The notes under the pieces are model-generated. The model saw only the letters and a program-made list of their open reading frames with translations. It was not told where the DNA came from and made no database searches. The translations under genes and the position numbers were made by a program. Below, piece by piece: positions 10,230-20,423 of a stretch of 64,000 bases of DNA (position 1 is the stretch's first letter; each line of letters opens with the position of its first letter). The stretch spans positions 930,001 to 994,000 of the forward strand of contig NW_023501042.1 of NCBI RefSeq assembly GCF_014066305.1, given 5' to 3'. Source of the stretch: Letharia columbiana. Lineage: Eukaryota; Ascomycota; Lecanoromycetes; Lecanorales; Parmeliaceae.

Positions 10230-12479
10230 TTACACAACCTCTAATCCGTCATCGTCATCATCATCGTCCGCATCCTCCATGGCGACGTCCCCACCAAAGC
10301 TCTCCCGCCCAGCTTCTTTGATACCCCGATCAGTCACAAAACGTGTCTTCTTTCTGGAGCCATCCACGCTCAGTGCGCTGACCTTCCTCTTCTTCTTGAT
10401 GGGACTCAGGTGGACGTTTCTCGCTTTATTTCCCAGTAGTCCAAGCGATGTCGCATCGATGGGATCAGCTGCCTGAGGGTCCGCGTTCTTCGCTGATGTC
10501 TCGCCTCCTGTCCTCAGGCGCAGATACTCGCTTCCTGCTCCGTTACCACCTTCTCCCAGCTTCTTTGCGATCTCATTTTCTTTCTCTCTCTCCGCTAGTC
10601 GCTTACGTATCCTTTCTTCCTTACTCCCTCCCCGTTCAATCCCACCATCTGCATCCAGTAGCTGAGCGGCACTAAAACCTGGGGTAGAGGGGGCGACAAA
10701 GTATCGGGAAGCACTACCGCGATCGTACTGAGGGCCTTCTCTGGAAAGTCCGTCGTCTCGTGCGGGCTTCTGTCCCCGTCTATAGTCGCCAAAATGCCCT
10801 GTCCTCCCTCCCCGCCTTCCGCCAGGCGCAAAGGGCGCGCTCATACCTTGAACCTCCATTCTTCCTCTTCGCGTACGCTCAACAACAACGTCGACGTGAA
10901 ATTCACAGAAGTCGGTGTGGCGCTTGTCGATCCAGCTTCCGCATTGCTTACCATCTTTGCGTACACTCTTACACCATCCCAGATCACGGCTGGTGCCTAT
11001 CTCAAGGACGGTGTCATCACTGGACGCAAGCTTGAGACTAAATCGACCCGTATCCGCTTTACCGGGTGGTGGTGGCATGATTTCAGGGTTTAGAAGAGCA
11101 ACAACCGTTCCAGGAGTGAGCTTCCGAAATCTTGTATAGCCAGTCGCGAAGAGAAAGAGGTCTACCGTCCATTTCAGGTCGGTCAGCGTAAGGACCATAT
11201 ATTTGCCATTTGTATTCTGTTCGCTGTCGGCCGCTTCAGCGATGGAGGTGCTCTCTGCGCTTGTGGATTTGTGAGCACCTTTGTGAATTAGAGGCGATGA
11301 CTTAGACGCGATGATAGCGAGGACAACGTGATCCGGCTCCGGGACATCTGGAAGTAAAAAGTCGGGAGACTTGACAGCGCTAAGGAGTGACGGGAGCAAG
11401 AAGATGTGTTTCTCGGAAAAGGTGCCAGTCAAAAAGTTGTGAGGCAGAAGGCGCTTAGAGAGGTGAAGGGATGCGAAGGGCTCGAAGAGAGAGGTGGACG
11501 TTTCTGGACTGGCTTCCCTCGGAGGCGGATCTGAAGCTTTGGGTTTTGGTGACAGAGATCGCGCCCTTTTCCTCGAATCGTTTGATGCGGGATAAGATGG
11601 TTTCAACATCTCAGGTTGCGCGTTGGGGTTTATCCAAATATCATTAGAAGACTTGCCTTGGGCTCGAGCACGTCTTACACCAGCACTGGTGTTGCTTCGT
11701 TCATTCAGGCCTCCATTGGGTTTATTTACAGCTTTGAGTACCTCGTCTCTCGAGAAGCCGCTGCTCGCAACCTGAGGGTCGTGCTTTGATCGACGTTCCG
11801 TAACCTGCTCTGTACTGTCGGCGGCAGTCTTAAAGGCATCAATATCCTGTTGCTGGACCCCGAACCCTAAACTCTTCTGTCGCTGCAGCTTATCCGCCTT
11901 TTCTTTGCGGGCCTTGTCTTGCTGCCTCGTCTCCGCAATTTTCTCGCTAAAGGACTTGGATCTACCCGATTGATCCAACTGAGGGACAGTGGAGCTGCGT
12001 GAAAGTCCTACACTTCTTGGAACACTACTAAGTGGCGCTGTATTTCGGAAAGGATCCTCGTCTTTAGCTTGTGCCCCCTGAGGACGACGCAACGAAATGT
12101 TTTTCCCCTTCAAACCCTTGTCAATGCCTAGCAATACCCTCCCAGGCGAATGTGCTTCTTCAGCCGCGACGTGCTTTCTCTGCGGAGACACCGGTATCTG
12201 AACGTCCGTAGCAGACTTGGGGCGGGCCAAGGGCACTTTTCCGTATGTCCCTCGACTCTGAGATGGCGGCGGAAGGTTCTCTTTTCTTGAGCTTTGATCC
12301 TTTCCGCGGTTCTCGCAGTCAACATTTGAGCTAGATACACCGGCTTTAGTTTTCTTTTGCTGTAATCGTTTGAGCTTGAGCTTTGCCTCGATCGCAGCCA
12401 ACTTCAACTGCAAGGTCTCTTCATCTTCTTCTCCGCCATCTTCGCCAGGGGAATCCGGAGGGGTCAATTTCCGTCTCAT
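10230..12479 (-). CDS. MCM10: DNA replication factor Mcm10
   Basis: Nuclear replication-initiation factor that activates the CMG helicase and links it to DNA polymerase alpha. Single exon, 749 aa. N-terminal Leu/Lys-rich coiled coil (about residues 20-45), a long basic disordered region, and the conserved core: OB-fold at about 345-495 (NFLTGTFSEKHIFLLPSLL, KYMVLTLTDLKWTVDLFLFA) and the Mcm10 zinc finger with C503, C513, C525 and H528 (CX9CX11CX2H). The C-terminus contains a basic stretch (SPIKKKRKVS) and ends in an acidic run (DDDDDDD). The ATG at 12479 gives MRRKLTPPDSPG. It is divergent from RNase H2 subunit B; the shared upstream region holds an ACGCGT element. No lesions seen. Confidence 0.92.
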   Translation of the reverse strand: MRRKLTPPDSPGEDGGEEDEETLQLKLAAIEAKLKLKRLQQKKTKAGVSSSNVDCENRGKDQSSRKENLPPPSQSRGTYGKVPLARPKSATDVQIPVSPQRKHVAAEEAHSPGRVLLGIDKGLKGKNISLRRPQGAQAKDEDPFRNTAPLSSVPRSVGLSRSSTVPQLDQSGRSKSFSEKIAETRQQDKARKEKADKLQRQKSLGFGVQQQDIDAFKTAADSTEQVTERRSKHDPQVASSGFSRDEVLKAVNKPNGGLNERSNTSAGVRRARAQGKSSNDIWINPNAQPEMLKPSYPASNDSRKRARSLSPKPKASDPPPREASPETSTSLFEPFASLHLSKRLLPHNFLTGTFSEKHIFLLPSLLSAVKSPDFLLPDVPEPDHVVLAIIASKSSPLIHKGAHKSTSAESTSIAEAADSEQNTNGKYMVLTLTDLKWTVDLFLFATGYTRFRKLTPGTVVALLNPEIMPPPPGKADTGRFSLKLASSDDTVLEIGTSRDLGWCKSVRKDGKQCGSWIDKRHTDFCEFHVDVVVERTRRGRMEVQGMSAPFAPGGRRGGRTGHFGDYRRGQKPARDDGLSREGPQYDRGSASRYFVAPSTPGFSAAQLLDADGGIERGGSKEERIRKRLAEREKENEIAKKLGEGGNGAGSEYLRLRTGGETSAKNADPQAADPIDATSLGLLGNKARNVHLSPIKKKRKVSALSVDGSRKKTRFVTDRGIKEAGRESFGGDVAMEDADDDDDDDGLEVV

Positions 12480-13015
12480 CGGACCCAGAATGGTTGTAGT
12501 GGATGGAATCTTTAGAGGCGATGGAGAGGGAGACGTCCGATCGTAGTACTGCCGGATCTTTTGCCGGCCCGTCGGAGAGCTTAGAAGAGCCTCATGCGGC
12601 GATCGAGGCGGCCATCTTAGGTCGAAGGCCCCTGAACATCCCGATCAGCAGCGGATTCGTTTCTCCCTGTATTGGAAAGCATACCAGTAGACATGGTACT
12701 GCAAATCGCGTCGATGCAATGGGAGCCTCTGCATTCGCCTGTGGGCAGCTAGATCTTAGCCATCGACCCTTTTTGTAAACAGTTTCCCGAACTTAATGGC
12801 CACAATTGCGTCCAAGTTGTTTTCGTAAGAATAGGAATGACAGCGCTGTGTCATGAACTTATCAAGATTGATGAAACCTGCGCTTAGAAGCGCGTCGCGT
12901 CGCGGGACGCTTGTCACGTCTCTAACGCGTGGCTGCGTCCTCGAAGCTGCTCTTTGAGAACCACGAAGACTCGGTCAGCGCAGTAATCTCTCGATCGACC
13001 GTCCGCGACTCGAAA
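12480..13015. promoter_or_regulatory. Shared upstream region of MCM10 and RNH202
   Basis: A 536-nt divergent intergenic region serving two DNA-replication genes. The stretch 12888-12930 is unusually CpG-rich (CGCGTCGCGTCGCGGGACGC) and ends in an exact ACGCGT. It presumably contains both promoters; no TATA box is obvious. Confidence 0.5.
12925..12930. promoter_or_regulatory. MCB-like element (ACGCGT)
   Basis: Exact, palindromic ACGCGT, the MluI cell-cycle box bound by MBF in yeasts, lying about 90 nt upstream of the RNH202 ATG. Replication genes are classic MBF targets in yeasts. The 6-mer occurs elsewhere in this window (for example near 48364 and 50260), so chance cannot be excluded. Confidence 0.4.
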
Positions 13016-14311
13016 ATGGATTTCCCGCAGGCTGATTGCCCTCCCAAAATCCTCGTTTTGCCCGAACATGCCTCCCCGGAAGCCCGCGTTTGTACATTGG
13101 CTCATCCGCGGACGTTGACTCCAAGCCGATATTATTTTGACCCTGACAAGGGACTCTACGAATTCACACGTGTCACGGCGCCAAAATCTGCATGCCGAAG
13201 TTGGCTGATAGGTCGCCAAACCAGGCTTATAAGCCACAATGAGGATGCATCATCCGGCAAGGCTCCGAGGACTATGGAGAAGCCTAAGCCAGAACTCGCG
13301 GAAGCCAATGACAGGCCGATCTCGGACGGGTACACAGTCAAGAATGCAGAGATGCTGATTGCGACCCCGATCGACCAGCTATTCTTGCTGTTGCCTTCAT
13401 TCGTTGATGAATCGTCAGCAAAATCATCCACGCCTAAGAGATTGTTCCTTTCCGCAGATGACCTCCTGGAAAAGCTCTCCGAGAAGTCAAAACATTTCGG
13501 TCATATATCAGGTCATGAGCAGACACGCTTGGTAATGGAGCAGAGGATGGGAGCCGTGTGCGATACCGTGGACGCTGGAGGCGAGAAGATGTATCGTCTC
13601 AGTGATGAGAAGCTCTTGCGTGAACTGGTGCGGAAAGCGAAGACTATAATTGCCAAGGGGTTGCCGGCCAGCATGGAGGAACGATTTATCCGCAAGGCCC
13701 TAGAGACTCCTGTGATGGTTGTAGAGCACTCAGAAACCTCCGTTTCTGATGCAACAACATCTCAGATCGAAACGCCGACCTCGGAGTCAATCGTATCGGA
13801 TGCCGTTGATTCACAGGCCAGTACTGCCTCCGCAGAGTCGACGGGTTCTGCGCTTTCGACAACCACAGAGATGACGACTCCAGAAGACATCACTCCCGCG
13901 ACAAACGAAAGCGAGCTCTACCACCTTCTGCGGCTGCGCACAGCTCTTTCTTACATTATATCAAGCTACGTCCCACCAGCAATAGCAGAACCTTTGAACA
14001 CGTTGATCTCATCTGGCAAGAGTCAAGTAGATTTCAAGCTAGTCGACGAGCGTCTTGCCAACATTGCCAAAATGCGCGCCGAAGCGCTTGCTTCGCGATC
14101 ACTCGGAGACTATAGCCGGAAAAGGAGCATGTACGAGGACGATGATGCCGCAGAGACAAGAGCAGAGAAGAAGAGGAAGAAGGAAGAGGAAGAGAAGAAA
14201 AGGAAAGCTAGCGAGTCTAGAGGTATCAAGGACCTTAAGAAGGTCGATACGAAGGGGATGAAGAAGATGAGCGATTTCTTTGGCAAGGCGGCAGCGGCAA
14301 AGAAGAAGTGA
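13016..14311 (+). CDS. RNH202: Ribonuclease H2 subunit B
   Basis: Non-catalytic subunit of nuclear RNase H2, which removes ribonucleotides and RNA:DNA hybrids. About 431 aa from the first in-frame ATG (13016); the open frame reaches back to 12929 only through a GTG, so I start at MDFPQADCPPKILVLPEHAS. Family features: the HPRTLTPSRYYFDPDKGLYEFTRV strand region, the diagnostic ATPIDQLFLLLPSF segment (human: ATPVDPLFLLLHYL), and the downstream helical part ending RLRTALSYIISSYVPP. A Ser/Thr-rich linker lies between, and a highly charged Lys/Glu segment precedes a PCNA-binding-like motif (KKMSDFF) close to the C-terminus. The stop is 108 nt from the convergent PBY1 stop. Confidence 0.85.
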   Translation: MDFPQADCPPKILVLPEHASPEARVCTLAHPRTLTPSRYYFDPDKGLYEFTRVTAPKSACRSWLIGRQTRLISHNEDASSGKAPRTMEKPKPELAEANDRPISDGYTVKNAEMLIATPIDQLFLLLPSFVDESSAKSSTPKRLFLSADDLLEKLSEKSKHFGHISGHEQTRLVMEQRMGAVCDTVDAGGEKMYRLSDEKLLRELVRKAKTIIAKGLPASMEERFIRKALETPVMVVEHSETSVSDATTSQIETPTSESIVSDAVDSQASTASAESTGSALSTTTEMTTPEDITPATNESELYHLLRLRTALSYIISSYVPPAIAEPLNTLISSGKSQVDFKLVDERLANIAKMRAEALASRSLGDYSRKRSMYEDDDAAETRAEKKRKKEEEEKKRKASESRGIKDLKKVDTKGMKKMSDFFGKAAAAKKK

Positions 14312-14419
14312 TAGGGCCAGTCTTCGCGGAGGTTGGACAGCGCGGTCTGGAACTCAATTCTAGTGAGCTGGCTGGACTTCTTCCTACCGTGCGGCTTGAG
14401 CTTTCGTTCATGGGGAGGC

Positions 14420-16989
14420 TCATCTCCTTCCCAAATCCACATCCAACACCCTTCGCATTCCGAATCGCTCTTCCTCAATCCCTTCTTCGGTCACAGCCCC
14501 AGGATTGAAGAAGCCTTTGACGGCAACGCCAACTACCCCGTTCCATAGCCCCTGAACGACAGCTTTCAATGCCTCGCCGCTCTGTTTAAAATCGGGAAAG
14601 GCATTGACCTCCAACAACCATGGCCCGCCTTTCTCGTCCACCATCCAATCGATCCCAAAAACCTCGAATGCATTCTCCAGTGTTTGGAAGTGAATCATCT
14701 GTTCCCTCGCTGCAGCTTCGAAGAGCGTGCCCGTTGCGCGGCAGATGTGCTCCAAAACGTCATTCTTCCAGTGATACGGTAGATTGTCTGCGTCTTCTGG
14801 CAGATCCCAGAAACGTACAACACTGCCTTCGCGACTGCCATCCTGAAGGCAGGTATTGGTTAGGTGGGCCCTTGGATCTATTGGGTTGTCTGAGGCTGTA
14901 GAACGTGTATCCGAAGATGAGGCGCCAGGGGCGGTATATGGCAACGGTGCGAAGAGCGCAAGCATGTCCTTATAGACGTACGTACGCAATGCGCCAACAG
15001 CGAGTACGTAGCTGCGAATGTGAAATTTCCGCTTTCCATGAGATGACAAAAGCAGAGGTGAATATATGTATCGTTGGGCAATAAAATGTCGAAGCTGCGA
15101 AGTCATGGTTCCTGCACCGATCACGTCCTGGCCATTGATAGCTGGTGGAGTCTCCACACCTTCATTGTCTTCGCTGTCAGGCTCGTCCCATTCCTCGAAA
15201 ATAGACCTCAACTCCTCCTCACTGCTAAAAAGCCTCACACCTTGTCCTTGGTCACTCATGCCGGGCTTCAAGACCCACCACTCCCTTTCGTCTTTCTCCC
15301 AGCTTTCCTTCAGCTCCCAACACTCCACAAGCGCCTCGTCTAAAAATTCTGCATAATCAACCTCAAACCCTACCGTCAGCGGCACATGACCTTTGAGACT
15401 GGTGTCGTTGGGATGCTTGCTCCACCAACTCGTTATAGTGTTGTGTAAATAGTGTTTGCGGATCAATGCTTTACGGATAATGTAGCTATTTGCCAAGGTA
15501 GTTGTTGGGTGTTTCAGGAGATGGGTGAAGTCTAAAGATTCGTACGGCATGATTTGAAGCAACTTATGGACATCGGATGGTAGTTGTGCGAGGCGAGTCG
15601 AGGAATCCATAGGACTGAGTAGGAAAATTCGCTGAGAGAGCGCTGTGAATCAGTGGGAGCACATAAGGATCTGCGTCGATGACGGCGTAGAATACTGGAG
15701 CTGATGACCGAGAGTTTGCCGGAGACCTAGTCATGAGGATGTTAGAAAGCTCAGCAAGAGAGGTCAGTGATGGACTTCCAACTCGTGGTAATCAAATGCG
15801 AGCTGTCATTTTACAGCGGCCAACGAGCACGTGGATAATTATGTTAGACCTTTGTAAGGATTTGTGTGCGGCTATGTGGCTTTGAGATTATATACATTTT
15901 TGACTTACTCACAGCTTAATCTCTCCCATCGATATATTGGACGCATGCCGGTAGTTCGCTTTTAAAGGAGTCACACTGCGAAGTAGATTAGCGAGGCTGC
16001 ACTACAATGTCTACGGTGCGACAAGCAACTCACCTGGTATATCCTTGATGGATCGCCCATCCGTCATTGCCTGGTGGACTCTCGTCGATAGATTTCTGTA
16101 TATCGCTAAACTTTGGTGCCCACTTGAAGTGCCGATGCTGGTGTCTCGTCGTCTTTCCCTGGGCGCTGGCGCTCTGTGATTCCTCGCTCTCCCTAATCTC
16201 CTGCTCCCGGCTTTGAGGATCTTCATCATCCTCGGTAGCTTCAATCTCTTGGAAAGAACTACCTGAAGTCCAGTAATTTTGCAAAGCATGGGTATAGAGG
16301 ACTTTGTGGTTCTCAACATCTGCGACTACAGGTACGTTGCAAGAGTAAAGGTCCGCATCCTCATCCCAGTGATTGTAGAGATGCTCGACTAGTTTGACAG
16401 ACAAACGACAAGCTCCAGCAATCAATTCTGGATCATGGTCTCGAGAATAGAAGGCGAAGGAGAGGGCAATGGCCTTCTTCCGACACACAGCAGCTTCCAT
16501 AGCTCCACCAATGGTCCCACTTGACAGGCTGAACAACGAGGTAGAATTCCGTCCGTAATTGGGTCCTGAGACAACCAGATCAATTGGTGGTTTATCTTGG
16601 AAGAAATGATGAAGCCCGAGTTGAGCGCATGTCGCTGGAGTTCCATTGACGAGGACCCATTCCTCCTCGTCTTCTTCAGACGACAGAGGTCTTGGATGAG
16701 TAGTGCCGTCATCCTCGTGGAGTGTTCCCGGACGAAAGTAGGTGGGCTTGGTCACATGGCCTACAAAATGGGCTTTTCCAATCCATGAACGCTGCTGATG
16801 GGGTAGTATGACTGATACATGATGACCTGTTTTCTGTAAAGCATGCACAAATGCGTGGACATATGGGGAGGATTGATTGCTTTCATGTTGTTAAATCATT
16901 AGTATTTTACATTACCACTGACCCTGAGATGATGTAACGTTTGGTACTTACGATGGAGGCCCGTCATCATTGATTACAAGTATATGCAT
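14420..16989 (-). CDS. PBY1: Pby1-type SurE-TTL fusion, apparent +1 frameshift in the TTL part
   Basis: Two-domain protein like yeast Pby1 (P-body associated): an N-terminal SurE nucleotidase/phosphatase domain and a C-terminal tubulin-tyrosine-ligase (ATP-grasp) domain. Exons on the minus strand: 16989-16952, 16879-16034, 15975-15913, 15726-14420; all junctions phase correctly. SurE: MHILVINDDGPPS (metal-binding NDDG), DLVVSGPNYGRNSTS, SGTIGGAMEA, and QGYTSVTPLKANYRH rebuilt across a 63-nt exon. TTL: YAVIDADPYVLPLIHSALSA, LDYAEFLDEAL-like FEVDYAEFLDEALVECWELK, WWVLKPGMSDQGQGVRLF, and WLLEVNAFPDFKQSG. Between the TTL start and ...LAQLPSDVHKLL the frame shifts by one base at about 15590-15612; dropping one C from CC there gives SLAQLPS and a protein of about 750 aa. 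No GT-AG intron fixes it. Either a sequence error or an early lesion. Confidence 0.82.
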
Positions 16990-17346
16990 TATAGGAATGG
17001 GAAGTATGGAGTTTCCGTACAAGTTGGTTCTTAGTACAAACTCGATAAGGTAGTTGACACGGATCGAACCGCCAGATTCTTTACACTTTAGCGTTTCGCC
17101 ATCAGCCTTACGAAACGTGTCATAGGCTACTGCCACCACCCCTAATCTTATCTCCACGCTATTCAGTATTCAACGGTTTCTACCATTCCCAAGCCAAGGT
17201 ACCTTACCTCGGTACCCACATATAGTATCTCAACGATCAAGTCTCGTGGCCTTTTTTTTTGGGAAACATAATCTTAGCTGCCATCTGGGTCCCAGATCCA
17301 TCGATGGAAGTGACTTTGCAAAGTTCAACATGACCTAGCCAAGCCA
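16990..17346. other. Intergenic upstream of PBY1
   Basis: No gene recognised. A GGTTCGATCC string on the minus strand near 17058-17067 recalls a tRNA B-box, but the T-stem does not pair and no tRNA can be folded. Confidence 0.45.
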
Positions 17347-18660
17347 ATGTTAACGGCAGTATGTCTCGTACTCTTTGCTGGGGAAATCGTCTTATGGAAG
17401 GTCTATTTCTCCCGCCGGCCACCACCAATTGGTAGTCTTGTTGTTGTCGACCGTGATACCAGTACACTGAATTTGCGACGCATTCCAAGCCAGTTTAGCC
17501 TCAGCAGCACCCGATTGCCAGCCACCAGAAAGGAACAATTCTGCAAAACGCCCACCATTTTGATCAATTTACGGCGTCAAATGAACTCACTAGACAGAAA
17601 TCCCTCTCAATGTCAGAGGAGGGTATCTAGACTATGCGAGAGACCCATCAGCGCGTAGTCCAAGCAATCGAAGCGAATCTCTCGAGCATAAGCTATATAC
17701 CTGGCTCGGAGATCTAATCTCCTCTGTTGGGAGGGACTGACTCCCACTCCTGGTCATCTCCCTGCCTATGGTCAGAAGGACTGGACGCCAGCTGCCTATT
17801 GGAGTATTTCAGACCTCGGAACAGTAAGGGGAGAGCCATATCTGTGAGCTCGTTCTACCTGACGTTGAATGTATAACACTGTCCATCCTTCTCGAAACCT
17901 CAGCCGATAGGTTACCCATAATTCAATACAAATCGTTTTCGATGTTGTTCTCGTTGCTTGAAGAACTCTTGTTCGCCGACGCCCACTGTTGGCCAGTGGG
18001 AGACCCGAGCGAAGTGTTCGATTCGGAACCTTTCCTGTCGAAACAGCTAGTGATGTTTCCAGACTATTGGGTCAGCTCAACCTAGTACATATACTGTGAC
18101 ATAGCAGAGAGAGCCATTCCTCGCTTGCCAGAACGTCAGTTAACAAAGTAGGGTGATATATTATTCCAGAAAACGCCACGAACTTACACTAATTCTGTCC
18201 ACTCAGCATGATTACTTCGGGCCAATGTAATATTACACTTTTTTTCTCAAGGTGCAAGGTGCACCTGGCGAAGGCGACAAGGATACTTTTCTTGCGGCTG
18301 CATCTGTATGGAACGAAACCGAGCATGCTTCTAGGCAAGGTGTTCGAAGTATCGGCCATTGGAGTGAAGAGAAAGGGAAGGGTTTTGGATCTGCAATGAT
18401 GCAGTTCCACCCGGTTGAGGACTTTCGCATAACCATTTAGGAGGCTTCGACACAGCCAGCGTCTTCTCCAAAACCGTTCTTTGTCCACAACAGCTTTCCG
18501 TGGCTCAATCCTCGGTCTACCTGCAGTGAACACTCAGACATGATACTAGACGACAGTGGCAAATTTAGGCGACGATGGAGGGCGAAGCAGCAATCCTTGA
18601 TGCATTTGGGTTTGATTTCCAGAAGGGATATTGGAAATAAATTATATGGACGGCATGTGA
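17347..18660 (+). pseudogene. GT71-type (Mnn2-like) alpha-mannosyltransferase pseudogene
   Basis: Decayed copy of a Golgi alpha-1,2-mannosyltransferase of the Mnn2/GT71 kind. A possible N-terminal anchor starts at 17347. Family blocks are scattered over frames: LLVISLPMVRRTGRQLPIGV (17747-17809); QYKSFSMLFSLLEELLFADA...DPSEVFDSEPF...VMFPDYW in one open stretch 17837-18082 that ends in TAG; HDYFGPM-stop-YY then QGAPGEGDKDTFLAAASVWN (18207-18440, stops at 18228 and 18438); and PFFVHNSFPWLNP just downstream in the same frame. The metal-binding DXD that normally reads DAD is DAH here. At least three stops plus frame changes rule out a functional product. It is convergent with an aminotransferase pseudogene. 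Confidence 0.7.
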
Positions 18661-19620
18661 ACTTGAAGACCAGTTCGAGTCTTGACAGGGATTTTGACAT
18701 CCGCACCAACACTAAGACCTACTTCAACAGGTTTCTGGGGGCAAGATGGATACTGAGAGCGGGCAAAAAAAGATTGCGAGAAAAGCGCGGACTTTTGGTT
18801 GAGTGAAATGTAAAAAGGTGGTTCCGAGTCAAGTCTCTGCTCGGGAGTGGCCATCGAACATTGGACACGCAAGTTAACGGATGTGCTCTGGATTTCAAGC
18901 CAGCTCCAGTCAAGCTGTATGACCGCAGAGGGTGGTCTACCGGAATCTCGGCCTTGCATCTCTTGTTGTAATGACCCCAGAGTAGCTGCCGATAGTGGAA
19001 GTCCGCTTTGTTAAAGTAATGCCACCCTCGCCGCCAGTCACGATTTTCTGCCCATGAAGCGACCAGACTGCGCCATCACCAAAGGTGCCTAGAGGCTTGC
19101 CGTTTGACTGGCCGCCATGTGCATGCCACAAGACAGGTAGAAGATTATGTACAAAGCGTGAATCGCTCAAATCTGCTGAAACAGCATACCTTCCCCACCT
19201 ATCATGTCCCGGGACTGGACCCACGAGCGTTACTGAATCAGGCTTTGAACTTTCGGCGCCGGGATATATACCTGATTGAACAAGCGAGCTACTTGCCCTC
19301 ACGAGAGCACATCAAGCCTGACCGCTGATACAAAAGCTAGATCTTCCTTGGGCTCACGCAGACCTCTCTGCTGCAGGAAATGGGAAGAGATCAACAGATA
19401 GCTCCAGCCTCAGCACCCTGAGACGCAAGTGATCTGCACAAGGTGCCATCTCAGAGTCTGGTCTTTGTGGTGAGGTCTTCGGGAATTGCGTCAGCCAATC
19501 CGTTGGAATAGCGACCGGTTGCTTCCCATGAATCGTATTCGTGCCTCTGGATATACAAATATAGATTGGTGCTGGTAAGGAGAAGCTTGGGCCATCCATA
19601 TCACCGGCCATATCCACACA
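18640..19620 (-). pseudogene. DegT/DnrJ/EryC1-type sugar aminotransferase pseudogene
   Basis: Remnant of a PLP-dependent nucleotide-sugar aminotransferase. Core on the minus strand from about 19131: WHAHGGQSNGKPLGTFGDGA, then WSLHGQKIVTGGEGGITLTK with the PLP-lysine (the K of GQK, near 19046). At about 19005 one base is missing (AAGCGGAC where AAGGCGGAC is expected). The next frame continues DFHYRQLLWGHYNKRCKAEI and SYSLTGAGLKSRAHPLT to about 18875. A further frame carries ...MATPEQRLDSEPPFYISLNQ to 18642. The N-terminal part (to about 19620) is only weakly recognisable (HGKQPVAIPTDWLTQFPK). Boundaries are approximate. Such enzymes are scarce in fungi and common in bacteria, so ancient transfer is possible but not shown. 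Confidence 0.7.
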
Positions 19621-20423
19621 CGGACAGCATGTTTATCCCCTTATCCATGCTGTCAGGGCTGTATAAGGCGGTGAACATAAGAAGTAGACAAGGCGTAAGT
19701 TTCGTTAGATACATATCGCTTTTGTTGGGTTTTTCTGATTCTTTGGAGGGGGCCGAAGCAGCGGTTTTCTGCATGCATGAGCTCAAATTTGGCATATCAG
19801 TCGCCGGCACCACGGATGATGATGATTACGGTAGACGGTACGCAGGCATCGGCGCTAGGCAGCACTGATGAGTACGTATAACGCCTGACAGGCCAAGAGA
19901 TTGAAATGCCCCGTGTTTGAATTTGGTCAGCTAATGAGAGGTAGTAACGAGGCAACCTAAGGCTGGGTATCATATTGTATCATTTTAGGGCCGTGCCAAA
20001 CATGCCGCAATTGCTAAGGCAAGATACTACATTACGTGAGATGTTTGTTGTATCGATTTTTTGAAAAGACCGTATGACTGCGAATACACAATGCCCCCGA
20101 TTGGAGCGTCGGTATCGATTCCGCGTCGTAAGTTCCATTCAAATTATAAGGAACGAAGATGACCAACAAGAGAGGCTACTTTATCCTCATACTGCCTTTC
20201 ATTTTCTGGGGATGGCATAACAATGTCATCGAGATCATCGAGGTTGTAGTGTACCTGGTGTAAAACGTAAACCACCTCGAGGCATCAAGGCTTAACCTAG
20301 ACCATTCTTCGGCCGAGTCGTCTCATTATCCCTTAGGCTTAAGAACACAAATACACACACATAATTCTCAGACATAGCCTCAAAGCAAGCATCTCGTTCA
20401 GCTTATCTACACTTCTCACGACC
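19621..20423. other. Intergenic, no gene recognised
   Basis: About 800 nt between two pseudogenes. Only short, family-less frames. It may include decayed flanks of the aminotransferase pseudogene. Confidence 0.45.

Noticed and set aside
12929..13015. N-terminal extension of RNase H2B from a GTG codon
   Set aside because: The first ATG is at 13016, and the extension lacks family features and overlaps the MCB-like site.
17040..17130. Possible tRNA on the minus strand (GGTTCGATCC)
   Set aside because: The T-stem has a mismatch at the second pair and no acceptor or anticodon stem can be formed.
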